DNA of 64,000 nucleotides from Tritrichomonas musculus (lineage: Eukaryota > Parabasalia > Tritrichomonadida > Tritrichomonadidae): positions 8,866,001-8,930,000 of the forward strand of contig JAPFFF010000002.1 of the NCBI GenBank assembly GCA_039105265.1, written 5' to 3'. The position numbers and the translations under genes are program-made. The notes beneath the pieces were generated by a model. It was not told the DNA's origin. It made no database searches and saw only the letters and a list, made by a program, of their open reading frames with translations. Positions 29,301 through 38,386 of the stretch are shown piece after piece (the first letter of the stretch is position 1; every line of letters starts with the position of its first letter).

Positions 29301-29730
29301 TTGTAACAGTCCTTTTGCATTATTCAACTTATCTAAATTTTATTTTTTTGGAATTGGTGTTGATAAAGATATTAACATATCAATTGAATTAATGGAAAAA
29401 GCTGTGGGTAATGGATTTTACGATGCAAATATTTTCTTGTTTTTACTTCATTTTAAGAGCAATGATGAGAAATTAATAAACAAGAGTTATCTTTATCTCC
29501 AGAAAATTAAATATGAGCCTTTAGCATATTTACTTGAATACGAGATAGACACACTGCTTTTATTTTATGAAAAATATGACATGGTTTATTCATTTATCAT
29601 TGACCCTGTATATGATTTTTCATATTTCTTGCTTTATAAGGAATTTCCTGTATTTAAAAAAGAAGAAGCCAAAAAACCTAAAGATATTAACAATCTTTTT
29701 TATGAAGGCTTTTCAATCAATTTAAAATAA
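26341..29730 (+). CDS. protein kinase with long Sel1-repeat array
   Basis: 1129 residues from the ATG at 26341; an in-frame TTG at 26299 is not accepted. N-terminal about 175 residues form a helical domain of unknown role that is shared in kind with the gene at 55010-58177. The kinase domain spans about 180-435: Lys about 197 (LLYVLKSF), the catalytic loop LRDLKWDN near 290 keeps the Asp although His is replaced by Leu, metal-binding Asp in FIDFDKA, then FLAPEQY and DIYSVAM. From about 490 to 1080 follow some fifteen Sel1 repeats with the A-Y-Y/G-x-A pattern (AIKYYTLASNQGSAFAQCQL, AIYFATLSAEGGCYLSKLLL). Sel1 solenoids bind partners, so a signalling scaffold is likely. Activity is plausible but divergent. 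No membrane segments. Confidence 0.88.
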   Translation: MHNLGQINIEGTNIFSRITSRLTINTSFKVTPDANFLKYEDFTNILNIFGGFIKQTNKFKISGDYLAINSIDLYFFLFNYNIIIIDQFTLQTEQSIFKFLQESILFLNDKSKEKYHIAVNKPIDEKSKEIFFQFDKSDISAIQNKIINSIIRRSQILTLLTKDKSNIKCDINDFVDIKYFNSKVSLSFNLNNQLLYVLKSFSKSDDESMKYCQREIDFYKSIDNKNFFFCQFYGTIEDRQSFIIVIEFIDGQTLENFILDSKGKIDYNEKIKIIFFIIIAIEFAHNKDWVLRDLKWDNIIIDVNHNPVFIDFDKAKKKSCQDNNGLVTKIFGSEHFLAPEQYLKGDYSFMSDIYSVAMIIHFIINEKSYDDLLTFSYLGELYESQKSILSNKLFCSVPEEFRLIFETYKKCFEFCPDSRPNATELYYQFFKCVKYKSKFKSLYDIHHVRYDNLYCSLGIRSFFKNNIICDNNKMIGLLKLGLKYKDAYAQIVVGKMHYHGTILPHDMNKCVYYFDLAANQDEDKASATLAQITLGAFYYKGIYIKPDYPKCIHYFTLAANLNNDQAQLYLAAIYLEGKITKQDYNKAITYFKLAASNENVSALIFLGKFHYTGHIVRRDVGKSIYYLTKASDKGNPEAQYLLGRIYTESKLIQPNIEKAIHFFTLSADKNYLEAQISLSDIYLFDKSGNSDITKGIYYLSKAADNNHTLSRFKLGIIYFEGKLIKQDINKAIYHITICSDKNLILAQESLGNIYYAGISTPKDLNRAIKYYTLASNQGSAFAQCQLGLIYLNIDINKSIKYLTLSLENGYDYSALYLFIIYSSDEYIPINISKANKLLDIFLSKNNSTSLYMRGISYLQSVNTQNNMNKAIELLTYSAKLKNRLAQYALALIYYAGLSPFIKNDINKAIYFATLSAEGGCYLSKLLLGMIYYEGIYTHRDIKNSISYLKECSSLDFHEAKNNLGVIYKNERKNIFVAIQYFNEAINICNSPFALFNLSKFYFFGIGVDKDINISIELMEKAVGNGFYDANIFLFLLHFKSNDEKLINKSYLYLQKIKYEPLAYLLEYEIDTLLLFYEKYDMVYSFIIDPVYDFSYFLLYKEFPVFKKEEAKKPKDINNLFYEGFSINLK

Positions 29731-30084
29731 TTAATGAATGATCAAAGAAAATATACTACTTTTATATTATTTCTATAAGTAATAACTAAAACCATTCAAA
29801 ATATGTGGCATTTTAATTTAATAAATGATTAAAGGATATGCATGAAGTTATATTATTTAAACCATTTATGAAATATATATGTTTTAATCAGAATTTAATA
29901 CTATGATAAATATTTTTATTTTATATTTTTTGATTTACAAAATTCATTTACATCACATTTTATCAATCCATATCATGAAAAATCGTTGATTTAATTTTTA
30001 AAAAAAAAAAAAAAAAAAAAATGAATTGACATTTTCAAAAATGAAGTTTCAATGTGTCATATTAGAAAAAAAGAAGCATATAAA
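29731..30084. other. intergenic
   Basis: Short AT-rich gap with an A run at 30001-30020. Nothing else seen. Confidence 0.5.
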
Positions 30085-30905
30085 TCAAAGTGACAAATAG
30101 TCTAATATTTGATGGATTTGCTTTTCAACACCATTAATCAAATTGAACTTTTTTTTCTTAATCATCTCACAAATCACTTCAAATGAATGACGATCATCAG
30201 GTTCTGTTGACCAGGATGCGTTAATGAGCGATCGAGAAATGCCGTTCACTGACTTTGGAATCTGGGCCTTTTTTCCTAGTCCGATGTCGATGATGCTTAT
30301 TTTTGGGTAAGAACCTCCTGTCAGTATGTAAAAGACGATCACTCCGAACGAGTATACGTCCACCTTCTCGTTGTAGTGGGTGCTTTCAGTCAATATTTCA
30401 GGCGCCTTGAACCTGAGGTTTCCTACACCTGCTGTTTTTGACAGCAGATTGTGTCGACAATACTACATCCTCGAGGCGGGACATTCCAATGTGGCTCACT
30501 CTCACATTACCATCGTTGTCGATGAGAATGTTCTCTGGCTTCAAATTGCGATGTATCATGTTTGCGCGGTGCACTTCAATCATGCCAAGGCTTATCTCAA
30601 AGATTGCAGCGGCCGCTGGAAGTCAGTCATCTCACGCACAACGTCAGACAGATTGTGTGGACAATACTCAAGCAGAATTGAAGGCAAATGTGATTCATCG
30701 CCAAAGCAGATACCAAAGCCTTTGATGATGTTTGGAAGATCGAGTTTGTTGATAATTTCAATCTCTTGGAGAAGCTTCCGAAGCTTCTCAAAGTTGTTTG
30801 ATGGACCTTTAACGTCTTCTTCCTCTTCTTCTTAGTTTGAGCCGCAGATGTCGAGCTCTTTCAGGGCCAGAAACACACGCGTACTCAGGTAAGTAAGTAA
30901 GTATG
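30085..30905 (-). pseudogene. TKL-type protein kinase pseudogene
   Basis: Kinase motifs appear in order on the minus strand but in shifting frames. These are VFLALKEL (the VAIK lysine strand, near 30880), [47 protein letters not shown] (30480-30560, HRD already HRN), then in another frame [15 protein letters not shown] and DVYSFGVIVFYILTGG, ending in a DRHSFEVICEMIKKKK segment. At least two stops and two frame changes separate them. The locus once coded a kinase like that of 9274-11541. Its GC content is higher than its flanks, as in the other kinase genes. No product expected. Confidence 0.75.
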
Positions 30906-30995
30906 TTTTGGTATATTTTTCTTTGAGATCACATTATCAACTGAAACAAGATTAATACGTGACAAGTGATATAAAAAGGCACATAAATTATTATT

Positions 30996-31271
30996 TTAAA
31001 TAAAATTATTAAGAAGGTAGTTGATAAGGAATGGAGCTAGATCACTTAAAGGTCCTTTTTTACTTGAAAAAATTTGAACCAAGTCTGCTAGACTTCTACA
31101 GATTGATAAATTTACCTTTACTGCATTAATAATGCAAGATACAAGCTCTTGTACGTCATCTTTTTTAGAGGCCCACTCAGAATTTTCAATGAAATCTGCA
31201 ACTTTCTTAGCAATCAGTAAAAAGTAAGTCAATTTGACTATCAAAAAAAAAAAAAAAAAAAGAATTTGCAT
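30996..31271 (-). pseudogene. fragment of the ankyrin-family N-terminal helical domain
   Basis: The stretch VADFIENSEWASKKDDVQEL, then CIINAVKVNLSICRSLADLV and LAPFLINYLL, aligns with residues about 310-390 of the giant ankyrin protein at 15156-21767 (IIESKWSQTEDKVKELIAF, ILQVIKADFLLHQPIFELL, LMPFFVKQIM). Only this domain is present, preceded by a homopolymer-coded Phe run. There is no ankyrin part on either side, so it is an isolated relic of a related gene. Confidence 0.5.
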
Positions 31272-31286
31272 TAAAGTTTTTTTTTT

Positions 31287-33545
31287 TTAATGATTTAAAT
31301 TGCTTTTGTCAATATTGAATTCAATTTCTTTTGGTACATTTACATCTAATTGAATATTATCACCAACTCGTTTAGCATTAACTTCAATTTTGCCATAAAT
31401 GGAGTCATAATTGCATTTAAATTCGTTCATGTCGTTAGGCATGAAAGGTTTGATAGTTATTTTCTTGAAACCTTCTTCAGAAGGATTAATTCCAGCTATT
31501 CCATTGTAGAACCATTCAATTATATGGCCCATCATATCGTGGCAGTGACTTCTTGGATTTTTTTCCCAATATTCGCCCAAAGTTGTTTCACCATCCAATA
31601 TGAAAGCGTAATAACTTGGATGCTCTTTTTTCATTATGAACCTAGCAATCAAGTCATTCATTCCATATAATCTTGCACATTGGATTACATAAGGAAGACC
31701 AATTTCGCCACATATGAAAGAACCATCTCTTTCCAGAGTGAATTTCAATGCTTTTGCTATGTCTTCTTCTTTTCCAGAAGGAACCATTCCCCAATAAAGA
31801 GGAAGAGCTTGTGCAGCCTGTGTTAGAAAGACTTCTTTTGGATGATCAAAAGCTTTATAACAAAGGAATCCATTTTCATGCTGAACCAACAATTTATCAT
31901 TATAATTATCTTTAATTTTTTGAGCAAATGAAATCAGTTCTTCTTCATCTTCTCTTTTATTTAGAATTGATGCAAACTTTGACAAGATTTTCGCATCAGC
32001 AAACAAAAATGCTGTCTCTATGTTTTCTCTTACTAATTCATTCCTTGGATTTCCCCAATCACCGAGTCCGTGGTTAATGAATCCATTTTCATTGATCTTT
32101 GTTTTCAAGTATTTCAAGTATTTCAATCCAGCTTCATAATTGTCTTCGATGACTTTTCTGTCATTGTAGAATCGATATGACCAATAAGTGCCAAGAATGC
32201 ATGTGCTTCCCCATGGAATGATGTCATAGAAGCTTCCAAGTCCAGGAACAGGCAGAACATTAGGTATGTAACATGGTGCTTGTGAAGGCATCAAGCCATC
32301 GCCAGGATGAAACTGTTTTCCTTGCATGTCAAAGAAGACATCGTCTGCTGTGTGTTGAGCAACACGCATATCAAGAAGAAACTTGTCCCAGAGTGACTTG
32401 ACATCTTTCATGAACATGATTGATGGTGCCATTAAATGATTCGGCTCTTGCCATGCAAAACGTTCTATTGTTGGACAGTCGGTGTGAACACTTAACATGT
32501 TTGCTTCAACCGTTTTTTCAATCATGTCATATATTTTGTTGTAGGATTCATTGTCGCATTTAAAGTGCCCACTTACCTTCGTTGCACTGGTGATTGCATG
32601 TGCTTTAACATTCCGAATGGAACATGTAGTTTCAATGCCCAAAAAACGACCAGCAAAATATGTAAACGTCTGTTGGCAGTTCTCCCATTCATTGTCTTTT
32701 CCAATGACATATGTAATCACATTATCAATGAGAATCCAATTCTTCGCAACTTGATCAACATCCCCTTTGTCATCAAGCTTCTCTGCTGGATAAATCAACA
32801 CTTTGTCACCTGGTTTGCCTTTCACTTCAAGCTCTAAAATGGCTGAAACATTTTGGCCCAAATCAAAAATTTTTCTTTGATTTACAGTGTGGATTTCTTT
32901 ACCTTCATATGTATGAATAACACGGACTGGTGATTGAAATTGATTTATAAGCTTGCCTTTAGGTTCCTCTTCTTTGGGTATTATTGAGGCATTTGACCAT
33001 TTATCGCTTGAAAAGTTGATCGTTTTCCAATCATCATTTCTCAATCTTCCGTCGATAAATTCGGATCCGTAAACATTGGAAGCACAAACCATATGAGGTC
33101 TTACTTTGAAAGTGTCATCTGCTGTTATATTTTCTGTTGTTCCGTCTTTATATTGTATAATTATTTTTAATGCAAATGCAAGACATTTTCCAAATGGATG
33201 GTAAGGATTTGGGTTGGGAGGCATAAAATCAGGGAATTTAAAAGTGTAATGATCTTTGTTCATTATATACCATCCATTTCCAACTTCTGCACTAATGACA
33301 TTTGTTCCAATTTTTAGCAAATTAGTCAAATCAAAAGTCACATATTGAATAAGTTTGTCATAATAAGTCCATCCGGGATCCAATATATGATCTTCAACTT
33401 TAGAGCCGTTGATATAAAAATTAAATTGGCCCAGTCCACACACATATGCCGTAGATGTGGAAATTTCTTTGCTTATGTTAATAATTTTCTTTAAATAAAA
33501 GGGATTTTGGGTATTGTTAGTAATCCATCTCCCAAGATCTTGCAT
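31287..33545 (-). CDS. GH78 family alpha-L-rhamnosidase
   Basis: 752 residues, ATG start, no signal peptide. The N-terminal beta-rich domains carry STAYVCGLGQFNFYINGSKV, LDPGWTYYDK and ISAEVGNGWY, typical of the accessory domains of bacterial rhamnosidases. The (alpha/alpha)6 catalytic domain follows with DCPTIERFAWQEPNHLMAPS near residue 355, where acidic residues of the active site are expected. GLGDWGNPR and TLGEYWEKNPRSHCHDM follow, the latter a strong family signature near the end. It would release terminal alpha-L-rhamnose from plant or bacterial glycans. The absence of a signal peptide suggests intracellular hydrolysis of imported or phagocytosed material. The family is mainly bacterial and fungal, so lateral acquisition is likely (inference). 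Confidence 0.9.
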   Translation of the reverse strand: MQDLGRWITNNTQNPFYLKKIINISKEISTSTAYVCGLGQFNFYINGSKVEDHILDPGWTYYDKLIQYVTFDLTNLLKIGTNVISAEVGNGWYIMNKDHYTFKFPDFMPPNPNPYHPFGKCLAFALKIIIQYKDGTTENITADDTFKVRPHMVCASNVYGSEFIDGRLRNDDWKTINFSSDKWSNASIIPKEEEPKGKLINQFQSPVRVIHTYEGKEIHTVNQRKIFDLGQNVSAILELEVKGKPGDKVLIYPAEKLDDKGDVDQVAKNWILIDNVITYVIGKDNEWENCQQTFTYFAGRFLGIETTCSIRNVKAHAITSATKVSGHFKCDNESYNKIYDMIEKTVEANMLSVHTDCPTIERFAWQEPNHLMAPSIMFMKDVKSLWDKFLLDMRVAQHTADDVFFDMQGKQFHPGDGLMPSQAPCYIPNVLPVPGLGSFYDIIPWGSTCILGTYWSYRFYNDRKVIEDNYEAGLKYLKYLKTKINENGFINHGLGDWGNPRNELVRENIETAFLFADAKILSKFASILNKREDEEELISFAQKIKDNYNDKLLVQHENGFLCYKAFDHPKEVFLTQAAQALPLYWGMVPSGKEEDIAKALKFTLERDGSFICGEIGLPYVIQCARLYGMNDLIARFIMKKEHPSYYAFILDGETTLGEYWEKNPRSHCHDMMGHIIEWFYNGIAGINPSEEGFKKITIKPFMPNDMNEFKCNYDSIYGKIEVNAKRVGDNIQLDVNVPKEIEFNIDKSNLNH

Positions 33546-33829
33546 ATCGAAATAGAGAATAATTTAATTGAAAATTTTTCAATAGTTAAATTTGGAGCAT
33601 TTTTTTAGTGATGTAAAAATAATTAAAAAAAAAAAAAAACATGAGATTTATTTATAAGAAGGAAATTAAAAAACATCTGATTAAAAAAAGTTTACAATAA
33701 TTGAATTGAAATAAATTTCAAAGAATTCATTGTGGATGCAAATTCAAAAAAACGCCTATGAATTGAATACTTATTTCAATTTTATTCAATTAAAATCAAA
33801 CTTTTTGTAATAATAAATGTAAAGAAAAT
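33546..33829. other. intergenic between divergent loci
   Basis: AT-rich, with an A run at 33626-33639. No feature beyond the likely promoters of both sides. Confidence 0.4.
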
Positions 33830-34608
33830 TTGAGAAAATTGATATCACTTTTATTTCTACAATTCATCGTTTTCATGATATCTACACATTATGCTGAGAG
33901 AACTTATGAAATTTCTGAGCTCGAACAACGAAATGGCACCACTGTAAGGCAATTGGTTGGAGAAGCTGCAGTATTGCTTGAAAATAAGGGTGTCCTCCCA
34001 CTTTCAGGTCCAGGGAAAATTGCTCTCTTTGTTAATGCAGCACGACAAACTGTAAAAGGAGGTACTGGCTCTGGTTGTGCCAATAGCAGAATTGTTGTTA
34101 ATATCGAAAAAGGATTGGAAAACGGCGGATTCACAATTCCCAACAAGAAATGGTCAGATGAATACGATAACCACCTCAAACAACCCAAAAATGAATATTC
34201 AAAAGAGACAAAGATAATTGCAGAAGAAAGAGAAATCCCTCAGCCGGTCATTGAAATTGGAATTCCATTCTATGTAAAATCTGTTCCTTTGATCACAGAA
34301 GAACACATTCAAAATTCTGATCCTGATATTGCAATATATGTATTAGGAAGAATATCAGGAGAAGGTGGTGATCGTTTCAAAGAAAAAGGTGATTATCTTC
34401 TTATGGATGGAGAAATTAAGAATTTAGAATTCTATGTGCTCATTTCAAAAAAGTTATTTTTCTTCTTAATGTTGGAGGAGTTATTGATACAAAACCACTT
34501 GAATCAATACAAGGAATTGGAGCTATTTTATACATTAGTCAATGCGGTAACCAAACTGGAAACATCGTTTCTGATCTAATTCTTGGAAAAATTTCACCAC
34601 ACAAATTG
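33830..34608 (+). pseudogene. GH3 beta-glucosidase-type pseudogene
   Basis: The expected start reads TTG followed by a signal-peptide-like RKLISLLFLQFIVFMIS, so an ATG may have been lost. The chain then matches the C-terminal (alpha/beta) domain of bacterial-type GH3 enzymes: VRQLVGEAAVLLENKGVLPL, GKIALFVNAARQTVKGGTGS and DIAIYVLGRISGEGGDRF. After about 34440 the homology continues in a second frame (FLLNVGGVIDTKPLESIQGI, ILGKISPH) and then stops abruptly at about 34608. The N-terminal TIM-barrel is absent and the C-terminal remainder missing. It sits head-to-head with the GH78 gene, so the pair may once have been a glycan-degrading neighbourhood. Confidence 0.7.
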
Positions 34609-34611
34609 AAT

Positions 34612-34795
34612 TGCCCAAGCAACAACGTTGCATAACATTGCCCATGAAACGCCTTTTTGGTAAGCAATTGTTTCTGGAGCATTAATGTTTGCTGCATTTT
34701 GTCCTTTGAAAATTGTTGATCCCATTAAAGGAGTGAGTTGGATACCAATTTGATTGCAATCATTGCCATGAAGTAAACCATTGCGATTCTAAGGA
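34612..34795 (-). pseudogene. unidentified coding-like fragment
   Basis: The minus strand has an open stretch reading NRNGLLHGNDCNQIGIQL, then TPLMGSTIFKGQNAANINAP and ETIAYQKGVSWAML. Composition is protein-like and GC content higher than around it, but I do not recognise the family. It abuts the broken end of the GH3 relic in opposite orientation, so a rearrangement joined two fragments. Confidence 0.3.
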
Positions 34796-34850
34796 AGGCT
34801 GAATTATTTTTTTTTTAAAGCTTGCTTTCTGGCATCGATAAATAAATATG

Positions 34851-35120
34851 CAATGATACTTTTCATTCTCAATTTTTGATATCAAACTTTTTGATAAACT
34901 TATGATCGAAATTAAACATCCAATATCTCATAAAAAAATATGTATTTTTTGATTTTAATCTTAAAATAAACATTAATACATTTTATTATTTATATTTAAA
35001 TATTTTGAAAATATATAATTCCAGTTATAAAAAAAGATAAATCTGTTTTGGATCTCGATATCTCAGAAATTACTCTTAAATTTCCAATTATTTTTATATC
35101 ACATTTCATATCTTTATAAT
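34851..35120. repeat. palindrome-rich dispersed repeat, copy 2
   Basis: Aligns over about 260 bp with copy 1 (25380-25640), including the AATGTATT...AATACATT hairpin core and the TTATAAAAAAAGATAAATCT segment. It ends only about 10 bp before the ATG of the acyltransferase-like gene, so it must supply or replace that gene's promoter. Confidence 0.65.
34996..35109 (-). CDS. repeat-borne micro-ORF, copy 2 (37 codons)
   Basis: MKCDIKIIGN, then SEISRSKTDLSFFI, ending FQNI and stop. Same start, frame and end as copies 1 and 3 despite substitutions. Function unknown; see copy 1. Confidence 0.3.
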   Translation of the reverse strand: MKCDIKIIGNLRVISEISRSKTDLSFFITGIIYFQNI

Positions 35121-35130
35121 CATTTCTCAA

Positions 35131-36432
35131 ATGATATCTAAGAAAAAAGTTCCTGTCTTTAATTTTTGGGAGCCATTATGTGCTTCTTGTCAGCTTATAG
35201 TTGAATTAGAATCAGATTCTGCTGTTAATTCGTTTGCACAATATTTAAAAAATACAGTTTATGCATTAAGACTCCGAAAGAATGGAGATTATCTCGAACG
35301 GCACGATGACTTCAATAAGATACCATCATTTACTTTCCCTCAACAAATTAATGACTCTTTTGAAAGCTTTGAAGATATTTCTCATTATGTTTATTTTAAA
35401 GTTCCATTTAATTTTGAAGATTCTTGCGGTCTTCTCGTAACAAGCACCAAAAATAGCCAAAGAAAATACGTAGCATTAAGTATTCCTCACTTTTTTTCAG
35501 ATGGAAAATATTATGTATATCTAATCGATCATTTTCTTAACAAAAAAGGCGAAAATTCACTCAAAGGACTTCCAGATTTTCCCAATTTCTTCTTTGAAAA
35601 ATATGGCGCATTATTCAGCAAAGGTCCAACAAATATTAAAGATTGCATTCATGACGACAAATTGACTCGATTTTCAACAAATGACAAAGCCAACTTAAGA
35701 AACACTGATTATGATGAGTACCAAACAATTCACTACAAATTGTCCGATCTCAAAAACAAATTTTTACGAAATAACGTATATTCGGTCTCAAATTACACAG
35801 AATTGTTATACATGTCAAATTATTTCGCCATTTGTGCCCATGAAAATAAACTATTGAAATCCTATGGAATCAACAATATTGTAGATTTGAGGCAATTTTC
35901 TAAAAAACCGTCAACATTTGCCAACCTTTTTGAAATCTCCAATATTTCACCTTTCACAGATGGAATAACCGCCGATATGACGGTTAGTGAAGTGGGCCGA
36001 AATCTCAGAAAATCATTGATTGAAAAAATTGAGAATAACGAGCAGTTCTCAAATTCACGTGAGTACAACCGAAAACTGCCGCAATTGAAAGGAATTTATA
36101 CCGAGTTCACAAATATCGGAGCATTCCATATCAAAAAGCCTATTAAAGATTTGTTCGTGGCTCTCTGCATAAAGTCTAACAATCGTGAAACAGTCTCAAA
36201 TATGGGATTCTCGGTTGTGAGAGACGATTTTGACAGCTACACCTATGACGAACGATTAAATAAAAGTCAAAATGATATGGTCATCCGATACAGGTATTCG
36301 CCAATGAAATTGAGCTTCAATGAATCCAAGAAAATTGTCAAATGCATTGAGTATTTCATGAAAAATATCTCATTTGACGATAAAATTGGAAAAGCATACG
36401 ACGAAATTAGAAGATTTTATAACTCTATCTAA
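35131..36432 (+). CDS. CoA-dependent acyltransferase-like protein (HxxxDG family)
   Basis: 433 residues, ATG start. Residues 118-127 read IPHFFSDGKY, giving the HxxxDG motif (His120, Asp124, Gly125) that forms the active site of the chloramphenicol acetyltransferase / NRPS condensation / PapA / alcohol acetyltransferase superfamily. Length and the two-lobed pattern fit: an N-lobe to about 180 and a C-lobe with NNIVDLRQF near 245-253 and a floor-loop region around 335-375. The superfamily moves acyl groups from CoA or carrier proteins to hydroxyl or amino groups; substrate cannot be read from sequence. No signal peptide or membrane segment. Its promoter area is the dispersed repeat ending just upstream. 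Family assignment relies on one motif plus length. Confidence 0.6.
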   Translation: MISKKKVPVFNFWEPLCASCQLIVELESDSAVNSFAQYLKNTVYALRLRKNGDYLERHDDFNKIPSFTFPQQINDSFESFEDISHYVYFKVPFNFEDSCGLLVTSTKNSQRKYVALSIPHFFSDGKYYVYLIDHFLNKKGENSLKGLPDFPNFFFEKYGALFSKGPTNIKDCIHDDKLTRFSTNDKANLRNTDYDEYQTIHYKLSDLKNKFLRNNVYSVSNYTELLYMSNYFAICAHENKLLKSYGINNIVDLRQFSKKPSTFANLFEISNISPFTDGITADMTVSEVGRNLRKSLIEKIENNEQFSNSREYNRKLPQLKGIYTEFTNIGAFHIKKPIKDLFVALCIKSNNRETVSNMGFSVVRDDFDSYTYDERLNKSQNDMVIRYRYSPMKLSFNESKKIVKCIEYFMKNISFDDKIGKAYDEIRRFYNSI

Positions 36433-36771
36433 AAAAAAAAAAAAAATTATCCAAATTTATATTATTTATAGTCTAGAGTAAACCCCCTACTAAATCTCTA
36501 TATAAAAGAGTTAGAATCATAATATTATTTATACATATAAATAAAATATTCATTTGATAAAATAATTATTATTATTTAAAAAATGTTGATTTTATATTTA
36601 GATATTAGTATTTAAAAATGCAATCTATTCAATTTTTTTATCGAAAAATTGAATAGAAAATGGTATGTGGGCTTTCCTCCAACGTACTTATTGCCACCAT
36701 TAAAGGCCCAAAATAGGTGAATAAAAATGGTAGGGGATTTTCATGTAGACTATATAATTTTTTTTTTTTTT
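36433..36771. other. intergenic between convergent loci
   Basis: AT-rich with an A run right after the stop (36433-36446) and a T run at 36758-36773. Nothing coding seen. Confidence 0.45.
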
Positions 36772-37915
36772 TTAATTTCTATTCAATTTTGATGAAATGT
36801 TCCATGAATAATCTTGGATGTATCGAATGTAACGATAATAACCACCATTTTCATCGCAGGCGAATCTATTCTGCTTGCAGCTTCCGTTCAGAGCAGAGCA
36901 GTCCTCTTCGTGGTCAAGAACAGTCCACTCTTTGCGATCGTTCGAGCCGACAATTCGCCACGATTTCGGGTTATAGAAAGAATTTTTGCCGTTTGCGTAA
37001 GCTCTCATTGTGTATGATGTCAGGTTGATTCTTCTGTCGACGAAGTCAAATTCAATCCACGAGTCAGCTGACTCGCTCGACGGCTTCTGCGAGCTGTCTT
37101 TGCTGTAGAAGTCGTTGATTTGGAATTTGTCGTATTGAATGAGATTTGAGAGTGGAAAAGATTGGTTCGGGGAGCCTCCACCTGACAATTTGAGTGACCC
37201 ATTTTCATCAAGGTCATTTCCAAACGTCTTTTTCATGTAACTGACAATTCCATTCAATTCATCAGAAGAAAAGTGACACTCAGTGACTTTGCCGTTATTG
37301 AAGAAGTTTTTATTGTTCTTCTTCTCTAGAATCCATCTGATTAAGTTTGTGATTTTGGGAATTTCGTTACTAACAATTTCATCATCGAGGTTTTCAATTA
37401 AGTATTCAATCATTTCTGTGTATTTGTCACTTTTTTCTTCAATTTTAATTTGGAGAATGAAATGAACTACAAATTTGGCTTCTTCCAACTCGCGCAGAAA
37501 AGAAAATATTTTTATAATGTCTTGTTCTTCTGTTGTTGCTTTTGTTTGGCTTGAATGGAAGCAAATTCGTCAATGATTGAATAAATAATATCATCGCTCA
37601 AATTCTCTGCTTCTCCACTTTGTAAAAGTTCTAAAAGGTGTACACCTAGGTATCGGATTGCAACAGGGTTCATTTCGGTATATAATAATGAGATAGCTTC
37701 TTGGATATTTTGTATATCTTCATAATTGAAAACTCTTTTTCACCAAGTAGAAATCGTACTAATTCGAATTGTTTCTGCTTTTCTTTTGGCATTGTTACTT
37801 CTTCTCGTGTCGATTGAATTAATAAGTTAAGAACTTCTTTATACTCTTCATCTCCTTGTTTTTTGTCTTTATTTGGAATTGATAATATATATTCATCAAT
37901 AGTAGGATCTACAAT
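36772..37915 (-). pseudogene. BTB/BACK-F5/8C domain pseudogene
   Basis: The C-terminal 238-codon frame (36772-37488) has no ATG start. It contains CHFSSDELNGIVSYMKKTFG, DSWIEFDFVDRRINLTSYTM, KSWRIVGSNDRKEWTVLD and YYRYIRY, the F5/8 type C (discoidin) fold in trichomonad style; the closing strand (LSAFEFHG in relatives) is lost. Upstream, BTB/BACK-like sequence continues in other frames (NPVAIRYLGVHLLELLQSGE near 37650; EYILSIPNKDKKQGDEEYKE near 37880). The family product would be an intracellular BTB adaptor with a ligand-binding F5/8C domain. Several frame breaks make this copy non-functional. Relatives lie at 49046-53684. Confidence 0.7.
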
Positions 37916-38386
37916 ACAGATATAAGTAAATTAAATACTAGTAAATCAAACTTAATTATCAATTTTTTAATTTCATTTTGAATTTAATATTAATTTTTGA
38001 ATATAAAAAACGTGTTGATTAAATTTTTAAGAAGATTTAAATCAATTTTTGAATCAATAATTTAAAAAGCAAATCTTTTTAAAAGTTATAAATTTTGTTT
38101 TGAATGGAACGTTCATTCTCTTGACGAATCAAATTGAATAAAAAATCATAAATTTTTGATGTGAAAAAATCTAAAATCCTGAAGAAGAAGTCAAATTATT
38201 TTCTAAAAATTGATAATTAAGTTTGATTCGTCCTCAGAAGTTAAAAATTTCAAAGTACTTACTAGAAACGAAGCACGACTTATTCCAAAAATATAAATGA
38301 TTTTTTATTCTTAATTTATATTTTTTTATTTTTCCTATTCAATTTCATAAATTAAAATTTAAATTTTTTTCACATCAAAAAACAAA
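37916..38386. other. intergenic upstream of the kinase gene
   Basis: AT-rich. A TTCAATTTCATAA word about 45 bp before the ATG is shared with the leader of the ankyrin gene at 15156, where it lies about 10 bp from the ATG. No gene seen. Confidence 0.4.
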
